Positions 30,273 to 39,368 are shown, counted from the first letter of the stretch. The stretch is DNA of 64,000 nucleotides from Desulfocurvibacter africanus subsp. africanus DSM 2603 (GCF_000422545.1 NZ_AULZ01000008.1:124001-188000); one strand, 5' to 3'. Made by a program: numbers and translations. Notes: generated by a model not told the origin, from the sequence alone.

Positions 30273-31589
30273 CTACGCCAATGCCGACAGGTCGTACGCG
30301 CCTGCCTCCTCCACCATGGCCTTGACCGTGCGCCCAGGGGCCACTCCCGGCCCGCTCACATAGACCACGCCGTCCACCTCCGGGGCCTGAAACCAAGCCC
30401 GTCCGATGTGCAGGCCCGGCCAATCAGGGCTCGGCTCGTCCACGAGCACGTCCAATTCCTGCCCGACATAGCCGGCCATGAGCTCCTCGCTGATTTCCTC
30501 CTGGGCTTCCATGAGCAGGCGCACGCGCTCCTGCTTGATATCCTCGTCCACCTGGCCTTCCATGCCCGCCGCTGCGGTGCCTTCCTCGGGCCAGTAGGGA
30601 AAAACTCCCAGGTGGGTCAGGCGCGCCTTGCGCACGAAATCCAGCAGGGCCTGGAAGTGTTCCTGGGTTTCGCCTGGGAAGCCGGCGATAAGGCTCGTGC
30701 GTATGGCCGCCTCGGGGAAGCGTTCACGCACGCGGTCCAGCACGCGCCAGGGATCGCGGGCGAAAGGCCGCCCCATGCGCGAAAGGATCTCGGGGTGCGC
30801 GTGCTGCAGCGGAATGTCGAAGTAGGGGAGCAGAGGCGCTCCGGCCGTACGCAGAAAGGAAAGCAGCTCGTCGGTAAGGCCGGCGGGATAGAGATACATG
30901 AGACGCAGGCGCGCCAGGCCGGACAGCGGCAGCAATTGCTCCAGCAAGCGGATCAGGCCATCGGATCCCTCGGCCTCCCGGCCGTAGGCGGTCAAATCCT
31001 GAGCCACGAGCACAAGCTCGCTCACGCCCCTGTCCAGGAGCATGCGCGCCTCGACCAGCAACCGATCCGCCGGCTCGCTGCGCAACTTTCCGCGGATCGA
31101 CGGGATGGTGCAGAAGGAGCATGCGTGGGAGCAGCCCTCGCTGACCTTGAGGTAGGCGTAGCTGACGGGTCCGCCAAAACGCGCCGGCCAAGCCGCGAGC
31201 TCCGGCCCCTGCGCCAGGCCCCGGCGCTGCAAGGCTTCGGAGACCATGCTCGGCCAGTGGTCCATGGCGTCCAGGGGCAGCCACAAGTCCACCTCGGGCA
31301 TCTCCGGCGACAGCTCGCCGGCATAGCGGCTGACCAGGCAGCCGGCCACGGCCAAAAGCGGCCGGTTCCGGGCGTCTGCCTCTCCGGCCGCCGAAGCGGC
31401 GTCGAGCACGGCCTGCAACGATTCCTCCACCGCGGGCCGGATGAATCCGCAGGTGTTTATAAAAATAAGCTGCGCATCCTCGGGCTTGTCCACGGGGCAC
31501 ACCTTGCCCAGAGCGCCGAGCAGCCGTTCGGAGTCCACGCGGGTCTTGGGACAGCCCAAGCTTACACTGTATATTTTTAGGGTTGGCAT
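30273..31589 (-). CDS. rimO: ribosomal protein S12 methylthiotransferase RimO
   Basis: RimO is a radical SAM enzyme that adds a methylthio group to an aspartate of ribosomal protein S12. The 438-residue protein has the N-terminal MTTase domain with cluster ligands Cys13, Cys47 and Cys84, the radical SAM motif CSHACSFC with Cys153, Cys157 and Cys160, and a C-terminal TRAM domain containing VLVDEPSPDWPGLHIGRAWFQAPEVDG. TRAM sequence and SLGCPKTRVDSE at the start favour RimO over MiaB. The longer open frame upstream lacks a better start than this ATG. rpsA follows on the same strand. Confidence 0.95.
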   Translation of the reverse strand: MPTLKIYSVSLGCPKTRVDSERLLGALGKVCPVDKPEDAQLIFINTCGFIRPAVEESLQAVLDAASAAGEADARNRPLLAVAGCLVSRYAGELSPEMPEVDLWLPLDAMDHWPSMVSEALQRRGLAQGPELAAWPARFGGPVSYAYLKVSEGCSHACSFCTIPSIRGKLRSEPADRLLVEARMLLDRGVSELVLVAQDLTAYGREAEGSDGLIRLLEQLLPLSGLARLRLMYLYPAGLTDELLSFLRTAGAPLLPYFDIPLQHAHPEILSRMGRPFARDPWRVLDRVRERFPEAAIRTSLIAGFPGETQEHFQALLDFVRKARLTHLGVFPYWPEEGTAAAGMEGQVDEDIKQERVRLLMEAQEEISEELMAGYVGQELDVLVDEPSPDWPGLHIGRAWFQAPEVDGVVYVSGPGVAPGRTVKAMVEEAGAYDLSALA

Positions 31590-31940
31590 GTTTGGCCTGC
31601 TTTCAAAAAGAGATTTTTTTACATCATGTCCCACGGGCTGCAAAGGCTTTTCATGCTCTCCTGGGCCACAGCCATGGTCCGCACCCGCAATAGGGCTACA
31701 CTTGATTCCCCAAGCCTTTCACTGCTACACTGTAGCGCCTTGGATTGTGGTCAAGGACGCCGGTTTCCAATGATTCAATCGCCGAGCATCACCTCTGACT
31801 GCAACCGCAATTTTTGTGCCCGCAAGGGATGTCTCCCAAAGACACCCGGCCGGCATTTCCGCGAGGAAGGAGAATCCCTGTGCGACGGGCGGCCCCTGTC
31901 CCTTCCAGGCCAACTGCCTACCGGCGCCAAATCCGAGGCC
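31590..31940. other. intergenic region upstream of a small hypothetical gene
   Basis: About 350 bases lie between the divergent rimO and the small hypothetical gene. The open frame of the latter extends back through most of it, but amino-acid composition there is not protein-like. I see no RNA or repeat, and no clear promoter. Confidence 0.5.
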
Positions 31941-32237
31941 ATGCACTCCCTAGTGGACACGCTGAGCCGGCTGCAAGACCTCAAACTTTACACCCTTCCA
32001 GGCTTTAACGCCAAGGGCGAGTTGACAAATATGGTCGAGAAGCGCCGCGACATCACCAAGCGCGCCCGTATGGCGAGCGAGTACAATTTCGTCTGGCCCA
32101 CCCAAGGCCACGCCGGCGATATGAATGCCAATGCAATGGCGCAGAAAAGCCGGTTGGGCATGGATGCCAAGCGAGTCTTGTCCCTGCGCCCGGTCCTGAG
32201 CATGCCCGCTGTCACTGACGAAGACCCGGGCGCATAA
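31941..32237 (+). CDS. small hypothetical protein
   Basis: This 98-residue protein of unknown function starts MHSLVDTLSRLQDLKLYTLPGF and reads like a genuine globular protein: a leading amphipathic helix, a short strand region, KGELTNMVEKRRDITKRARMASEYNFVW in the middle, and a Met/Arg/Ser-rich tail. The stop is 17 bases before the rdgB start, which suggests coupled expression. The frame is open as far as 31626, so the start is uncertain; I chose the ATG at 31941 because protein-like composition begins there and GAGG stands just before it. I do not recognise a family. Confidence 0.55.
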   Translation: MHSLVDTLSRLQDLKLYTLPGFNAKGELTNMVEKRRDITKRARMASEYNFVWPTQGHAGDMNANAMAQKSRLGMDAKRVLSLRPVLSMPAVTDEDPGA

Positions 32238-32254
32238 CGAATTTGGGGGGCAGC

Positions 32255-32893
32255 GTGCAAAAAATCGTACTGGCCACGCGCAACCGAGGCAAGATCGCCG
32301 AACTGTCGGCCATGCTCGGACCGCTGGATGTCGAAGTCGTGGGCCTGGACGCCTTTCCCGAGATCGGCGAGATCCAGGAGACAGGCAAGACCTTCGAGGA
32401 GAACGCGCTCATCAAGGCCCGGGCGGTATGCCAAGCCACCGGACTGCCGGCTCTGGCCGACGATTCGGGCCTGGTGGTGGACGCCCTGGCCGGCGCGCCG
32501 GGCGTATACTCGGCCCGCTTCGCCGGCGAACGCGCCACCGACGCGGACAACAATGCCAAGCTCCTGCGCGAGATGGCCACGGTCCCGCCCGAGCGCCGCT
32601 CCGCCCATTTCGTATGCGTGGTGGCTGCCGTGGCTCCCAACGGAGCCACGGTAACCGCGCGTGGCACTTGGGACGGCGAGATAGCCCGAAAGCCCAAGGG
32701 CCAGGGCGGTTTCGGCTACGATCCACTCTTCCTGGACCCCGAACTTGGCATGTCGGCGGCCGAACTCGGTCCGGAACAAAAAAACGCACGCAGCCATCGG
32801 GGCAGAGCCCTGCGCAAGCTCATGGATATTTGGCCCGATTTTTGGAAAAAGATTTCAGCCTCACCGGGCTCCCAAGGAGCAACGGAGGGCTGA
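32255..32893 (+). CDS. rdgB: XTP/dITP pyrophosphatase (RdgB/HAM1 family)
   Basis: This house-cleaning enzyme hydrolyses ITP, XTP and their deoxy forms to monophosphates so that they are not incorporated into nucleic acids. The 212-residue protein shows the family landmarks VLATRNRGKIAEL at the start, TGKTFEENALIKAR, ADDSGLVVDALAGAPGVYSARFAG, and GFGYDPLFL plus KNARSHRGRAL near the end. I chose the GTG at 32255, preceded by GGGGGG at four bases, over a TTG four codons earlier. The next gene, glmS, begins 52 bases downstream on the same strand. Confidence 0.95.
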   Translation: MQKIVLATRNRGKIAELSAMLGPLDVEVVGLDAFPEIGEIQETGKTFEENALIKARAVCQATGLPALADDSGLVVDALAGAPGVYSARFAGERATDADNNAKLLREMATVPPERRSAHFVCVVAAVAPNGATVTARGTWDGEIARKPKGQGGFGYDPLFLDPELGMSAAELGPEQKNARSHRGRALRKLMDIWPDFWKKISASPGSQGATEG

Positions 32894-32945
32894 GGCTTGA
32901 GCGTATTCAATCAGCGAACCCTATCACTCCCTGGAGTGCAGCATC

Positions 32946-34772
32946 ATGTGCGGCATCATCGCCTATTGCGGGCATAGGCCCGCGGCTCCCGTCATCCTCG
33001 AAGGCCTCAAGCGCCTGGAATACCGTGGTTACGACTCCGCCGGGCTGGCCGTGCCCCAGGGCGGCGCGCTGCGCGTGGTGCGCAAGCCCGGCAAGCTCGC
33101 GGAGCTGGAAAAGGCCGTGCCCGAGGCCGGCAACATCATGAACGCCACCCACGGCATGGGCCATACGCGCTGGGCCACCCACGGCAGCCCGAGCGAGCGC
33201 AACGCCCACCCGCACCTCGACTGCAAGGGCAGCCTGGCGCTCGTGCACAACGGCATCATCGAGAACTACCAGGAAATCAAGACCGAGCTCGCGGCCACGG
33301 GCTACACTTTCTCCTCGGACACCGACTCCGAGGTGCTGGCCAACCTCATCGCCGAAGGGCTCACGCACAAGGCGAGCGTGCCCGAGGCCATCTCCTGGGC
33401 CCTGTCACGGGCCGAAGGCGCTTACGCCATCGTCGTTATGCACAAGGACCACCCCGGTCAAATCTGGGGCGCGCGCCAGACCAGCCCGCTGGTCATGGGC
33501 CTTGGCGTGGGAGAGATCTTCCTGGCCTCGGACATCCCGGCTTTTCTGCCCTATACGCGCGAAGTGGTCTTTCTGGAGGACGGCGAACTCGTGCAGATGG
33601 ACGCCGGCTCCTGGAAGGTCATGGACGCCGCCACGCTCGCGCCCGTGGAAAAGCAGACCCACACCATCACCTGGGACGTGCAGTCGGCCCAAAAGGGTGG
33701 CTACAAGCATTTCATGCTCAAGGAGATCTTCGAGCAGCCGCGTGTCATCCACGATTGCCTGCTGGGCCGCGTGGACCACGCCACCAACGAGGTGTCTCTG
33801 CCCGAGCTCGATGCCATGCCCGTGCCCAAGCGGCTGCACATCGTGGCCTGCGGCACCTCGTTCCACGCCGGCCTGTGGGGCAAGCAGCTCATCGAGTCCT
33901 GGGCCAAGGTGCCCGTGAACGTGGAGATCGCCAGCGAATTCCGCTACCGCCAGCCCATCCTGGAGCCCGAGGACATGGTCCTGGCCATCAGCCAGTCAGG
34001 CGAGACCATCGACACCCTGGCCGGCCTGCGTCTGGCCAAGGAGCAGGGCGTCAAGGTCGTGGGCCTGTGCAACGTGGTGGGTTCGACCATCGCCCGCGAG
34101 TCCAACTACGTGGTCTACACCCAGGCCGGCCCGGAGATCAGCGTGGCCTCCACCAAGGCCATGTGCAGCCAGCTGACTTTGCTCACGCTGCTGGCCCTGT
34201 ACTGGAGCCGGCGCAAGGGGCTCATGGCCGACGACGAGCGCAAAAAGGCCATGCGCGGCCTGCTGGGCCTGCCCGAGGTGCTGGAGGCCAGCCTGCCGGC
34301 CATGCGCGACAAGGCCCGCTTCCTCGCGCGCACCTACTCCGAGGCTAAGAGCTTCTTCTACCTGGGCCGCGGCCTGTGCTACCCGCTGGCCCTGGAGGGC
34401 GCGCTCAAGCTCAAGGAGATCTCCTACATCCACGCCGAGGGCTATGCCTCCGGCGAGATGAAGCACGGCCCCATCGCCCTGGTGGACCCGAAATTCCCGA
34501 CGTTCGCCCTGGCGCTCAACGACGCCCTCTACCCCAAGGTCAAGTCCAACCTCATCGAGGTGCAGGCGCGCGGCGGCAAGATCATCGCCCTCACCCACCC
34601 CGGCCTGGACCTGAGCGTGGATCATCCCTGGCTGCTGCCCGAGGTCTGGGGCCCGCTGAACGCCTTTTTGGCCCTACCGGCCCTGCAGCTCTTCGCCTAC
34701 GAGGTGGCCGACTACCTGGGCAAGGACGTGGACCAGCCCAGGAACCTGGCCAAGAGCGTCACCGTGGAATAA
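32946..34772 (+). CDS. glmS: glutamine--fructose-6-phosphate aminotransferase
   Basis: GlmS makes glucosamine-6-phosphate from fructose-6-phosphate and glutamine, the first step toward UDP-GlcNAc. The 608-residue protein has the N-terminal nucleophile Cys2 (MCGIIAY), glutamine-binding motifs MGHTRWATHG and HNGIIENY, and two SIS sugar-binding domains: ACGTSFHAGLWGKQLIE and ISQSGETIDTL in the first, LGRGLCYPLALEGALKLKEISYIHAEGYASGEMKHGPIAL in the second. The C-terminus DQPRNLAKSVTVE is the classic ending. The amiC gene starts one base after its stop codon, so the pair is translationally coupled. I see no glmS ribozyme upstream. Confidence 0.98.
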   Translation: MCGIIAYCGHRPAAPVILEGLKRLEYRGYDSAGLAVPQGGALRVVRKPGKLAELEKAVPEAGNIMNATHGMGHTRWATHGSPSERNAHPHLDCKGSLALVHNGIIENYQEIKTELAATGYTFSSDTDSEVLANLIAEGLTHKASVPEAISWALSRAEGAYAIVVMHKDHPGQIWGARQTSPLVMGLGVGEIFLASDIPAFLPYTREVVFLEDGELVQMDAGSWKVMDAATLAPVEKQTHTITWDVQSAQKGGYKHFMLKEIFEQPRVIHDCLLGRVDHATNEVSLPELDAMPVPKRLHIVACGTSFHAGLWGKQLIESWAKVPVNVEIASEFRYRQPILEPEDMVLAISQSGETIDTLAGLRLAKEQGVKVVGLCNVVGSTIARESNYVVYTQAGPEISVASTKAMCSQLTLLTLLALYWSRRKGLMADDERKKAMRGLLGLPEVLEASLPAMRDKARFLARTYSEAKSFFYLGRGLCYPLALEGALKLKEISYIHAEGYASGEMKHGPIALVDPKFPTFALALNDALYPKVKSNLIEVQARGGKIIALTHPGLDLSVDHPWLLPEVWGPLNAFLALPALQLFAYEVADYLGKDVDQPRNLAKSVTVE

Positions 34773-34773
34773 C

Positions 34774-36555
34774 ATGCGCGTACCGGAACCGTTCGCGCCG
34801 CGGCTCATCCCGGCCATTTTTCTTTGCGTTTTGCTGAACCTGCTCATGACTTGGCCAGGCAACGGTCAAGCCTGGGCAGCCACGGCGGCAACGAGCTATA
34901 AGGCCGGCTGGCACGCCTTCCACTCCCTGCTCAAGAACCAGGACAAGGCAAGCCAGCGCAGCGCATGGTCCCAGGTTGAGGAGCATTTCCGCCGAGCATA
35001 TGCCGGTGATCCCGAAGGCTCCTACGCTCCCAAATCCCTCTTCTATCTGGGCCGGGTCCATGAAGAGCTGGGCCTGCGTTCCAACCGCAAGGACGATTTC
35101 ATCAGGGCCGTGGACTATTTCCAGCGCATGTCCACGCGCTTTCCGAATCATGCCTGGACCGACGACTCCCTTCTGCGCAAGGCCAAAATCAATCTGGAAC
35201 GCTTGGGCGAGAAGGATTTGGCCTACGTGGACCTGCTGCTTATCGTGCACAACCACAAGAAAGGTGACATGCACGCGCAGGCCCAGGCCATGCTCCTGGA
35301 TCTGGACCGAAAAAACGCCGGCTTGCCACCGCAAGCCCCGGCCCTGCAGCCGGTCATGTCCGGCCCGCCTTCGGCCAGGGCCTCGGGCGTGGTGCGGCCC
35401 GAAGTGAAGACCATAGGGCTTGCCAGCCTGAACGACATCCGCCATCGCAGTTCCAGCGATTACACGCGCGTGGTCATCGACGTGGACGCCGAAGTCGAGT
35501 TTCGCTATCAGCTGCTGCAGCCCAACGCCTCCCAGGGTCTGCCGCACCGACTGTTCATCGACCTGCAGTCGACCAAACTCGCCGGAGGCCCCGCGCGCAC
35601 CCTGAGTGTGAGCGACGGCATCCTCTCCGGCATCCGCGCGGCGCAGAATCAACCCGACGTGGCCCGCGTGGTGCTCGATTTCCAGGATCTCCAAAACTAC
35701 CACGTATTCACCCTGCCCGATCCCTACCGGGTAGTGGTGGACGTCTATGCGACGGAGCGAAAGCCCCAGGCGCTGGCCCAGGCCAAGCCCGTGCAGGGCG
35801 CGGCGGCCGGAGACGTGCCCCTTGCCGTATCCGCATCTCCGGGGGCGGTGGGCGAGCTGATCGAGCAGCTGGGGCTCACGGTGCATACGGTCATGATCGA
35901 CGCCGGCCACGGCGGCAAGGACCCGGGGGCCGTGGCCTATGGCCTCAAGGAAAAAAACATCGTGCTCTCGCTGGCCCTCAAGGTGGGCCAGCGACTTAAA
36001 TCCAAGGGCTTCAACGTGATCTACACGCGCACCACGGACGTGTTCATCCCCCTGGAAGAGCGCACGGCCATGGCCAACGTGCAGAAGGCCGACATGTTCG
36101 TGTCCATCCACGTCAACGCCAACCGCAAAACTGAAATCCACGGCCTGGAGACATACTCCTTGAACCTGGCCAGGACACAGGATGCCGTGCGCGTGGCCGC
36201 GCGCGAGAACGCGGTTTCGGAGAAGCGCATCTCGGACCTGCAAGTCATCCTGACCGACCTCATGCTCAACTCCAAGGTGCGTGAGTCAACGGACCTGGCC
36301 AAGTTCGTGCAAAGCGCCACTATCGCCTCGGTAAAAAGGTCCTACAACCTGAAGGACCACGGTACGCGCGAGGCGCCGTTCTATGTGCTCATGGGCGCCA
36401 AGATGCCCTCCATCCTCGTGGAAGCCGGCTACCTGACCAATAAGAACGAAGCGAACAGGCTCAGAAACCCGCGCTACCAGGACATGCTGGCCGACGGCAT
36501 CGTGCAGGGCGTTCTGGAATACAAGAAGAAGATCGAGCGCTACGCGAGTTTGTAA
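34774..36555 (+). CDS. N-acetylmuramoyl-L-alanine amidase with AMIN domain
   Basis: This secreted zinc amidase cuts the bond between MurNAc and the stem peptide, mainly for daughter-cell separation. The 593-residue protein has a signal peptide (hydrophobic core about 12-32), a TPR-like helical region at about 40-185, an AMIN domain that targets peptidoglycan or the septum (about 215-330, with VVIDVDAEVEFRYQ and HRLFIDLQSTKL) and an Amidase_3 domain from about 370 to 588. Zinc ligand His379 is in MIDAGHGGKDPGA, a second in FVSIHVNANR, and EAGYLTN is present. The architecture resembles AmiC plus a helical N-terminal extension. It starts one base after glmS. Confidence 0.94.
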   Translation: MRVPEPFAPRLIPAIFLCVLLNLLMTWPGNGQAWAATAATSYKAGWHAFHSLLKNQDKASQRSAWSQVEEHFRRAYAGDPEGSYAPKSLFYLGRVHEELGLRSNRKDDFIRAVDYFQRMSTRFPNHAWTDDSLLRKAKINLERLGEKDLAYVDLLLIVHNHKKGDMHAQAQAMLLDLDRKNAGLPPQAPALQPVMSGPPSARASGVVRPEVKTIGLASLNDIRHRSSSDYTRVVIDVDAEVEFRYQLLQPNASQGLPHRLFIDLQSTKLAGGPARTLSVSDGILSGIRAAQNQPDVARVVLDFQDLQNYHVFTLPDPYRVVVDVYATERKPQALAQAKPVQGAAAGDVPLAVSASPGAVGELIEQLGLTVHTVMIDAGHGGKDPGAVAYGLKEKNIVLSLALKVGQRLKSKGFNVIYTRTTDVFIPLEERTAMANVQKADMFVSIHVNANRKTEIHGLETYSLNLARTQDAVRVAARENAVSEKRISDLQVILTDLMLNSKVRESTDLAKFVQSATIASVKRSYNLKDHGTREAPFYVLMGAKMPSILVEAGYLTNKNEANRLRNPRYQDMLADGIVQGVLEYKKKIERYASL

Positions 36556-36574
36556 GACAATTCGCGGATGAATC

Positions 36575-36637
36575 GGGAAAGGGCTTTGCCCTCTCCCGAA
36601 CCCTCACCCACCAGGGAACTCGGCCCCCTGGACCCCG
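36575..36637 (-). repeat. GC-rich palindromic intergenic repeat (module 1, copy B)
   Basis: Reverse-oriented copy of the unit at 2348-2409: it contains GGGCTTTGCCC, then CCCGAACCCTCACCCACCAG and CCCCCTGGACCCC. It lies 20 bases after the amiC stop and may serve as its 3' hairpin. Confidence 0.65.
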
Positions 36638-36658
36638 CATTCCGAGACGGCCGGAGGA

Positions 36659-36682
36659 CAATAGTGCAGGACAGCACTATTG
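36659..36682. repeat. 9-bp inverted repeat between the two repeat modules
   Basis: CAATAGTGC at 36659-36667 and GCACTATTG at 36674-36682 are separated by six bases. It sits between the module 1 copy and the 125-bp element. The rest of 36683-36795 shows no feature I can name. Confidence 0.5.
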
Positions 36683-36795
36683 GACGTCGCCGCCTTGGAT
36701 GACGCCCGCAGGGCGAGGGCCAGGACGGCCCGAGTCAACCGGCCATCTCGACGTAGAGCCAACTACATAGGATTTGAAAAGGTTGTGTTCTCTAG

Positions 36796-36920
36796 AGCAG
36801 ATTGCTTTTAAGACGCCCGCTTCGGCGTTGACGGCGCAAGTGAATTGCGCCTACGCCGAAGCTAGCGGCAAGCCATGCCGACGCATGGCTTGCAGAGCAT
36901 TTTCAAAAGCAAAATGCTCT
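36796..36920 (+). repeat. 125-bp dispersed element with terminal inverted repeats, copy B
   Basis: This is the second of the three copies, and its left inverted repeat is the most complete (TAGAGCAGATTGCTTTT). It differs from copy A at three positions and from copy C at five by hand alignment. Its right end stops eight bases before the stop codon of the ABC permease gene on the minus strand, so the element forms the immediate 3' untranslated region of that gene. Confidence 0.85.
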
Positions 36921-36928
36921 AAGACGTC

Positions 36929-37699
36929 TCAGCGCCGTCCCTGGTAGCGCCAAGCGCAGACCAGGCGCTCCAGCAGGTCCGTTCCCTCGTAGAGCAGCAC
37001 GCCCAAAAGCGACATGCCGAAGATGCCGCTGAACATGCGCAGGTAATCCAGACTGCCCCACGAATCGATGATCAGGTAGCCCAGGCCAGTCTGTGTGGCG
37101 AAAGACTCCACGAAGAACAGCACTGCCACGCTGACGCCCGTGCCCAGGCGCAGGGCCGTGAAGCCGTGCGGCAGGGCCGCGGGCAGCAGCACATCCAGGA
37201 ACACGCGTAACTTGCCTGCCCCCAGGGAAGTCACCGAGTCGATATGCTTGTGGTGCACGCCGCGCACGCCGTCGCGGGTCGTGACCAGGATCTGGTAGGC
37301 CAGGATGAGCGCGATCATGGCTATCTTGGAGGCGTCGCCCAGACCAAGCAGGAGCAGGAAGATCGGCAGGAGCACGATCTTGGGGATGGGATATGTCAGG
37401 GACACGAAGGGCGACAGGAGCGCGTCGATGCGGCGGCTGCCGCCCATGAGGATGCCCAGCGGAAAGGCGATCAACCAGGCCAGCAGCATGGCCGACACGG
37501 CCCGATACGCGCTGGTCCCGAAGTGTCGCCAGAAAGCAGCCGTGAGCGCGTCGCGACCAAAGGCGGCCAAGGCTGCCTCGGGCGGCGGCAGCACGCTGGA
37601 GCCCAGCACCTCGGCCAGGGCCTTCCAGGCCAACCCAAGCAGCAGCAGAGCCAGCAGGTAGCGGCCGATCTTGGCCGCGCGGGACCGCCACGAGCGCAT
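36929..37699 (-). CDS. ABC transporter permease, SsuC/TauC type
   Basis: The 256-residue inner-membrane protein has about six hydrophobic helices and the BPD_transp_1 EAA-type loop, here SVTSLGAGKLRVFLDVLLPAALPHGFTALRLG, which contacts the ATPase. It belongs to the nitrate/sulfonate/taurine permease group. The open frame runs 71 codons further upstream in another gene's sequence; the true start is the ATG overlapping the ATPase stop codon (TGATG), which shows coupled translation. The 125-bp element begins eight bases after its stop. The substrate is unknown. Confidence 0.92.
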   Translation of the reverse strand: MRSWRSRAAKIGRYLLALLLLGLAWKALAEVLGSSVLPPPEAALAAFGRDALTAAFWRHFGTSAYRAVSAMLLAWLIAFPLGILMGGSRRIDALLSPFVSLTYPIPKIVLLPIFLLLLGLGDASKIAMIALILAYQILVTTRDGVRGVHHKHIDSVTSLGAGKLRVFLDVLLPAALPHGFTALRLGTGVSVAVLFFVESFATQTGLGYLIIDSWGSLDYLRMFSGIFGMSLLGVLLYEGTDLLERLVCAWRYQGRR

Positions 37700-38436
37700 C
37701 AGAACAGCTCCTCCATGGCAGCGCGCACCCGGCGCACCAAGCCATAGAATTCCTCGCTGTTGCGGTAGCCCTCGCTGCCGAAGCCGGGGTTGTCGAAGCT
37801 GCCGGCCACACCGGCCGGGTCGCCGGCCAGGAGCAGGATGCGCCCGCCCAGGTAGACGGCCTCCTCCACGCTGTGCGTCACCAGCACGTAGGGCACCCCC
37901 CGCCTTCTCCACATGGCCAGAAGGGTCGCCTGCAACTTCTCGCGAGTGATGGCGTCCAAGGATGAGAACGGCTCGTCCAGCAACAGCGCGCGCGGGCTCA
38001 TGACAAAGGCCCGCGCAATGGCCACGCGCTGCTGTTCGCCGCCCGAAAGACAGGCGGGCCAGTCGCGCTCACGGCCTTCCAAGCCTACCTCGACCAAGCC
38101 GGCTCGGGCGCGCTCGTTGCGCTCGGCACGTCCGATTCCGGCGATCTTCAGCCCCAGGGCCACGTTGTCCAGCACGCTCTTCCAGGGCAGCAGGCCGAAG
38201 TCCTGCAAGATGATGGCGGCATCGCCGATACCCTTGCGTACGGGCTTGCCGTCCAGCATCACCTCGCCAATGTCGGGCCGACTCAGACCGCAAAGCATAT
38301 ACAGCAGCGTGGTTTTGCCGCAGCCTGAAGGCCCGAGCACGGCCAGGCTCTCGCCCTGGCCAAGCCGCAGGGACACGTCGCGCAATATTTCACGGCCGCC
38401 CGAGAAGCGTTTACCGAGTCGCCTGGCTTCCAGCAT
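37699..38436 (-). CDS. ABC transporter ATP-binding protein, SsuB/TauB type
   Basis: The 245-residue ATPase powers the importer. Walker A GPSGCGKT is at 35-42, the Q-loop LQDFGLLPW at 76-84, the signature LSGGEQQ at 129-135, Walker B LLLDEP at 150-155, and the switch His in VTHSVEEA near 187. The Q-loop and PW residues match the nitrate/sulfonate/taurine class. It overlaps the permease start by one base and follows the binding-protein gene by 11 bases, so the three form one operon reading SBP, ATPase, permease. Confidence 0.95.
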   Translation of the reverse strand: MLEARRLGKRFSGGREILRDVSLRLGQGESLAVLGPSGCGKTTLLYMLCGLSRPDIGEVMLDGKPVRKGIGDAAIILQDFGLLPWKSVLDNVALGLKIAGIGRAERNERARAGLVEVGLEGRERDWPACLSGGEQQRVAIARAFVMSPRALLLDEPFSSLDAITREKLQATLLAMWRRRGVPYVLVTHSVEEAVYLGGRILLLAGDPAGVAGSFDNPGFGSEGYRNSEEFYGLVRRVRAAMEELF

Positions 38437-38447
38437 GGCAGCGCGGC

Positions 38448-39368
38448 CTAGCTGGCGGGCACGAGCCGCGCGTAAGGGATGGGCTGAGCGAGCAGGCCCT
38501 TGGCGAGCATCCAGTCCTGCACGTCCTTGATCTCCTGGGACGTGGGCAGGCGCGGGTCGGGATAGCGGTACATGGGGAAGGAATCCCTGAGTTCTGGCGG
38601 GATGCGACCCGTCTCGGCCATGAGCCTGCGATAATTCTCTGGCTCGGCCGCGATGCGCCGCAGGGCTTCGCAGTAGGCTGCCAGGAAGCTGTCCAGCGTG
38701 GCCCGGTCGGCAGCCAGCCGATCGGCCAAACAGAGCACCGTGAGCGGCATGGCCAGATTCTGGTCCGTTGCCAGCACAGTGCCGCCCTTGGACTCGGCCA
38801 GGGACAGCAGCGGTTCGGGCAGCAAGGCCAGATCGATCTCGCCGGCCAGCAGCATCTGCATGCGGATGGGGATCTTTTTGACTTCCAGCGGGACCAAGGC
38901 CCCGGCCGGGATGGCGTAGGCCGCCTCCATGCGCTGCAGGAGCAGCTCCATGATGGTCGCCCGCGAGATGCTCACTGAATTTTTGGACAATGTCCCCAGG
39001 GTCAGGCCAGCCTTGTGTGGAGAAGTGACGAGGCCGAACATGCGCTGGTCCGGGCGCGACTCGTAGGCGATGGACACCACCCGCAAGGGCGCGCCGGTCT
39101 TGACCAACAGGAGCGTGGCGATGAGGTCTCCGAAGTAGCCGTCGAGCCGGCCGGTCTGCATGGCCGTGTCCCGCTCCAGGGCGCTCATGAAGCTGACCAG
39201 CTCCACGTCCAGCCCCTTGGCGGCGAAAAGCCCTTCGCGCGCGGCCACCTGCAGCGGCAGCGTGTCCAGCACCGGCAGCACGCCGAAACGGATGGTCGCT
39301 GCTCCGGCCGAGGTCGCGGACATGAAAAGGATCAAGGCAATGGCGATGGATGCCGTCAGGCTGCGCAT
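38448..39368 (-). CDS. ABC transporter periplasmic substrate-binding protein, NMT1/THI5-like
   Basis: The 306-residue protein has a signal peptide (MRSLTASIAIALILFMSATSAGA, cut near residue 23) followed by the two-lobed fold of the NMT1/SsuA group, starting ATIRFGVLPVLDTLPLQVAAREGLF. Such proteins bind nitrate, sulfonates, thiamine precursors or related small molecules. The longer open frame upstream is not coding; AGGAG nine bases before this ATG and the signal peptide fix the start. The ligand cannot be read from the sequence. For a sulfate reducer an organosulfonate or a vitamin precursor would be reasonable guesses only. Confidence 0.88.
   Translation of the reverse strand: MRSLTASIAIALILFMSATSAGAATIRFGVLPVLDTLPLQVAAREGLFAAKGLDVELVSFMSALERDTAMQTGRLDGYFGDLIATLLLVKTGAPLRVVSIAYESRPDQRMFGLVTSPHKAGLTLGTLSKNSVSISRATIMELLLQRMEAAYAIPAGALVPLEVKKIPIRMQMLLAGEIDLALLPEPLLSLAESKGGTVLATDQNLAMPLTVLCLADRLAADRATLDSFLAAYCEALRRIAAEPENYRRLMAETGRIPPELRDSFPMYRYPDPRLPTSQEIKDVQDWMLAKGLLAQPIPYARLVPAS

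Noticed and set aside
32894-32945. glmS ribozyme or riboswitch upstream of glmS
   Set aside because: The gap is only 52 bases, too short for the ribozyme, and no matching core is visible.
36903-37811. 302-residue minus-strand frame over the ABC permease
   Set aside because: Out of frame with the permease, Arg/Pro/Ala-rich shadow sequence.
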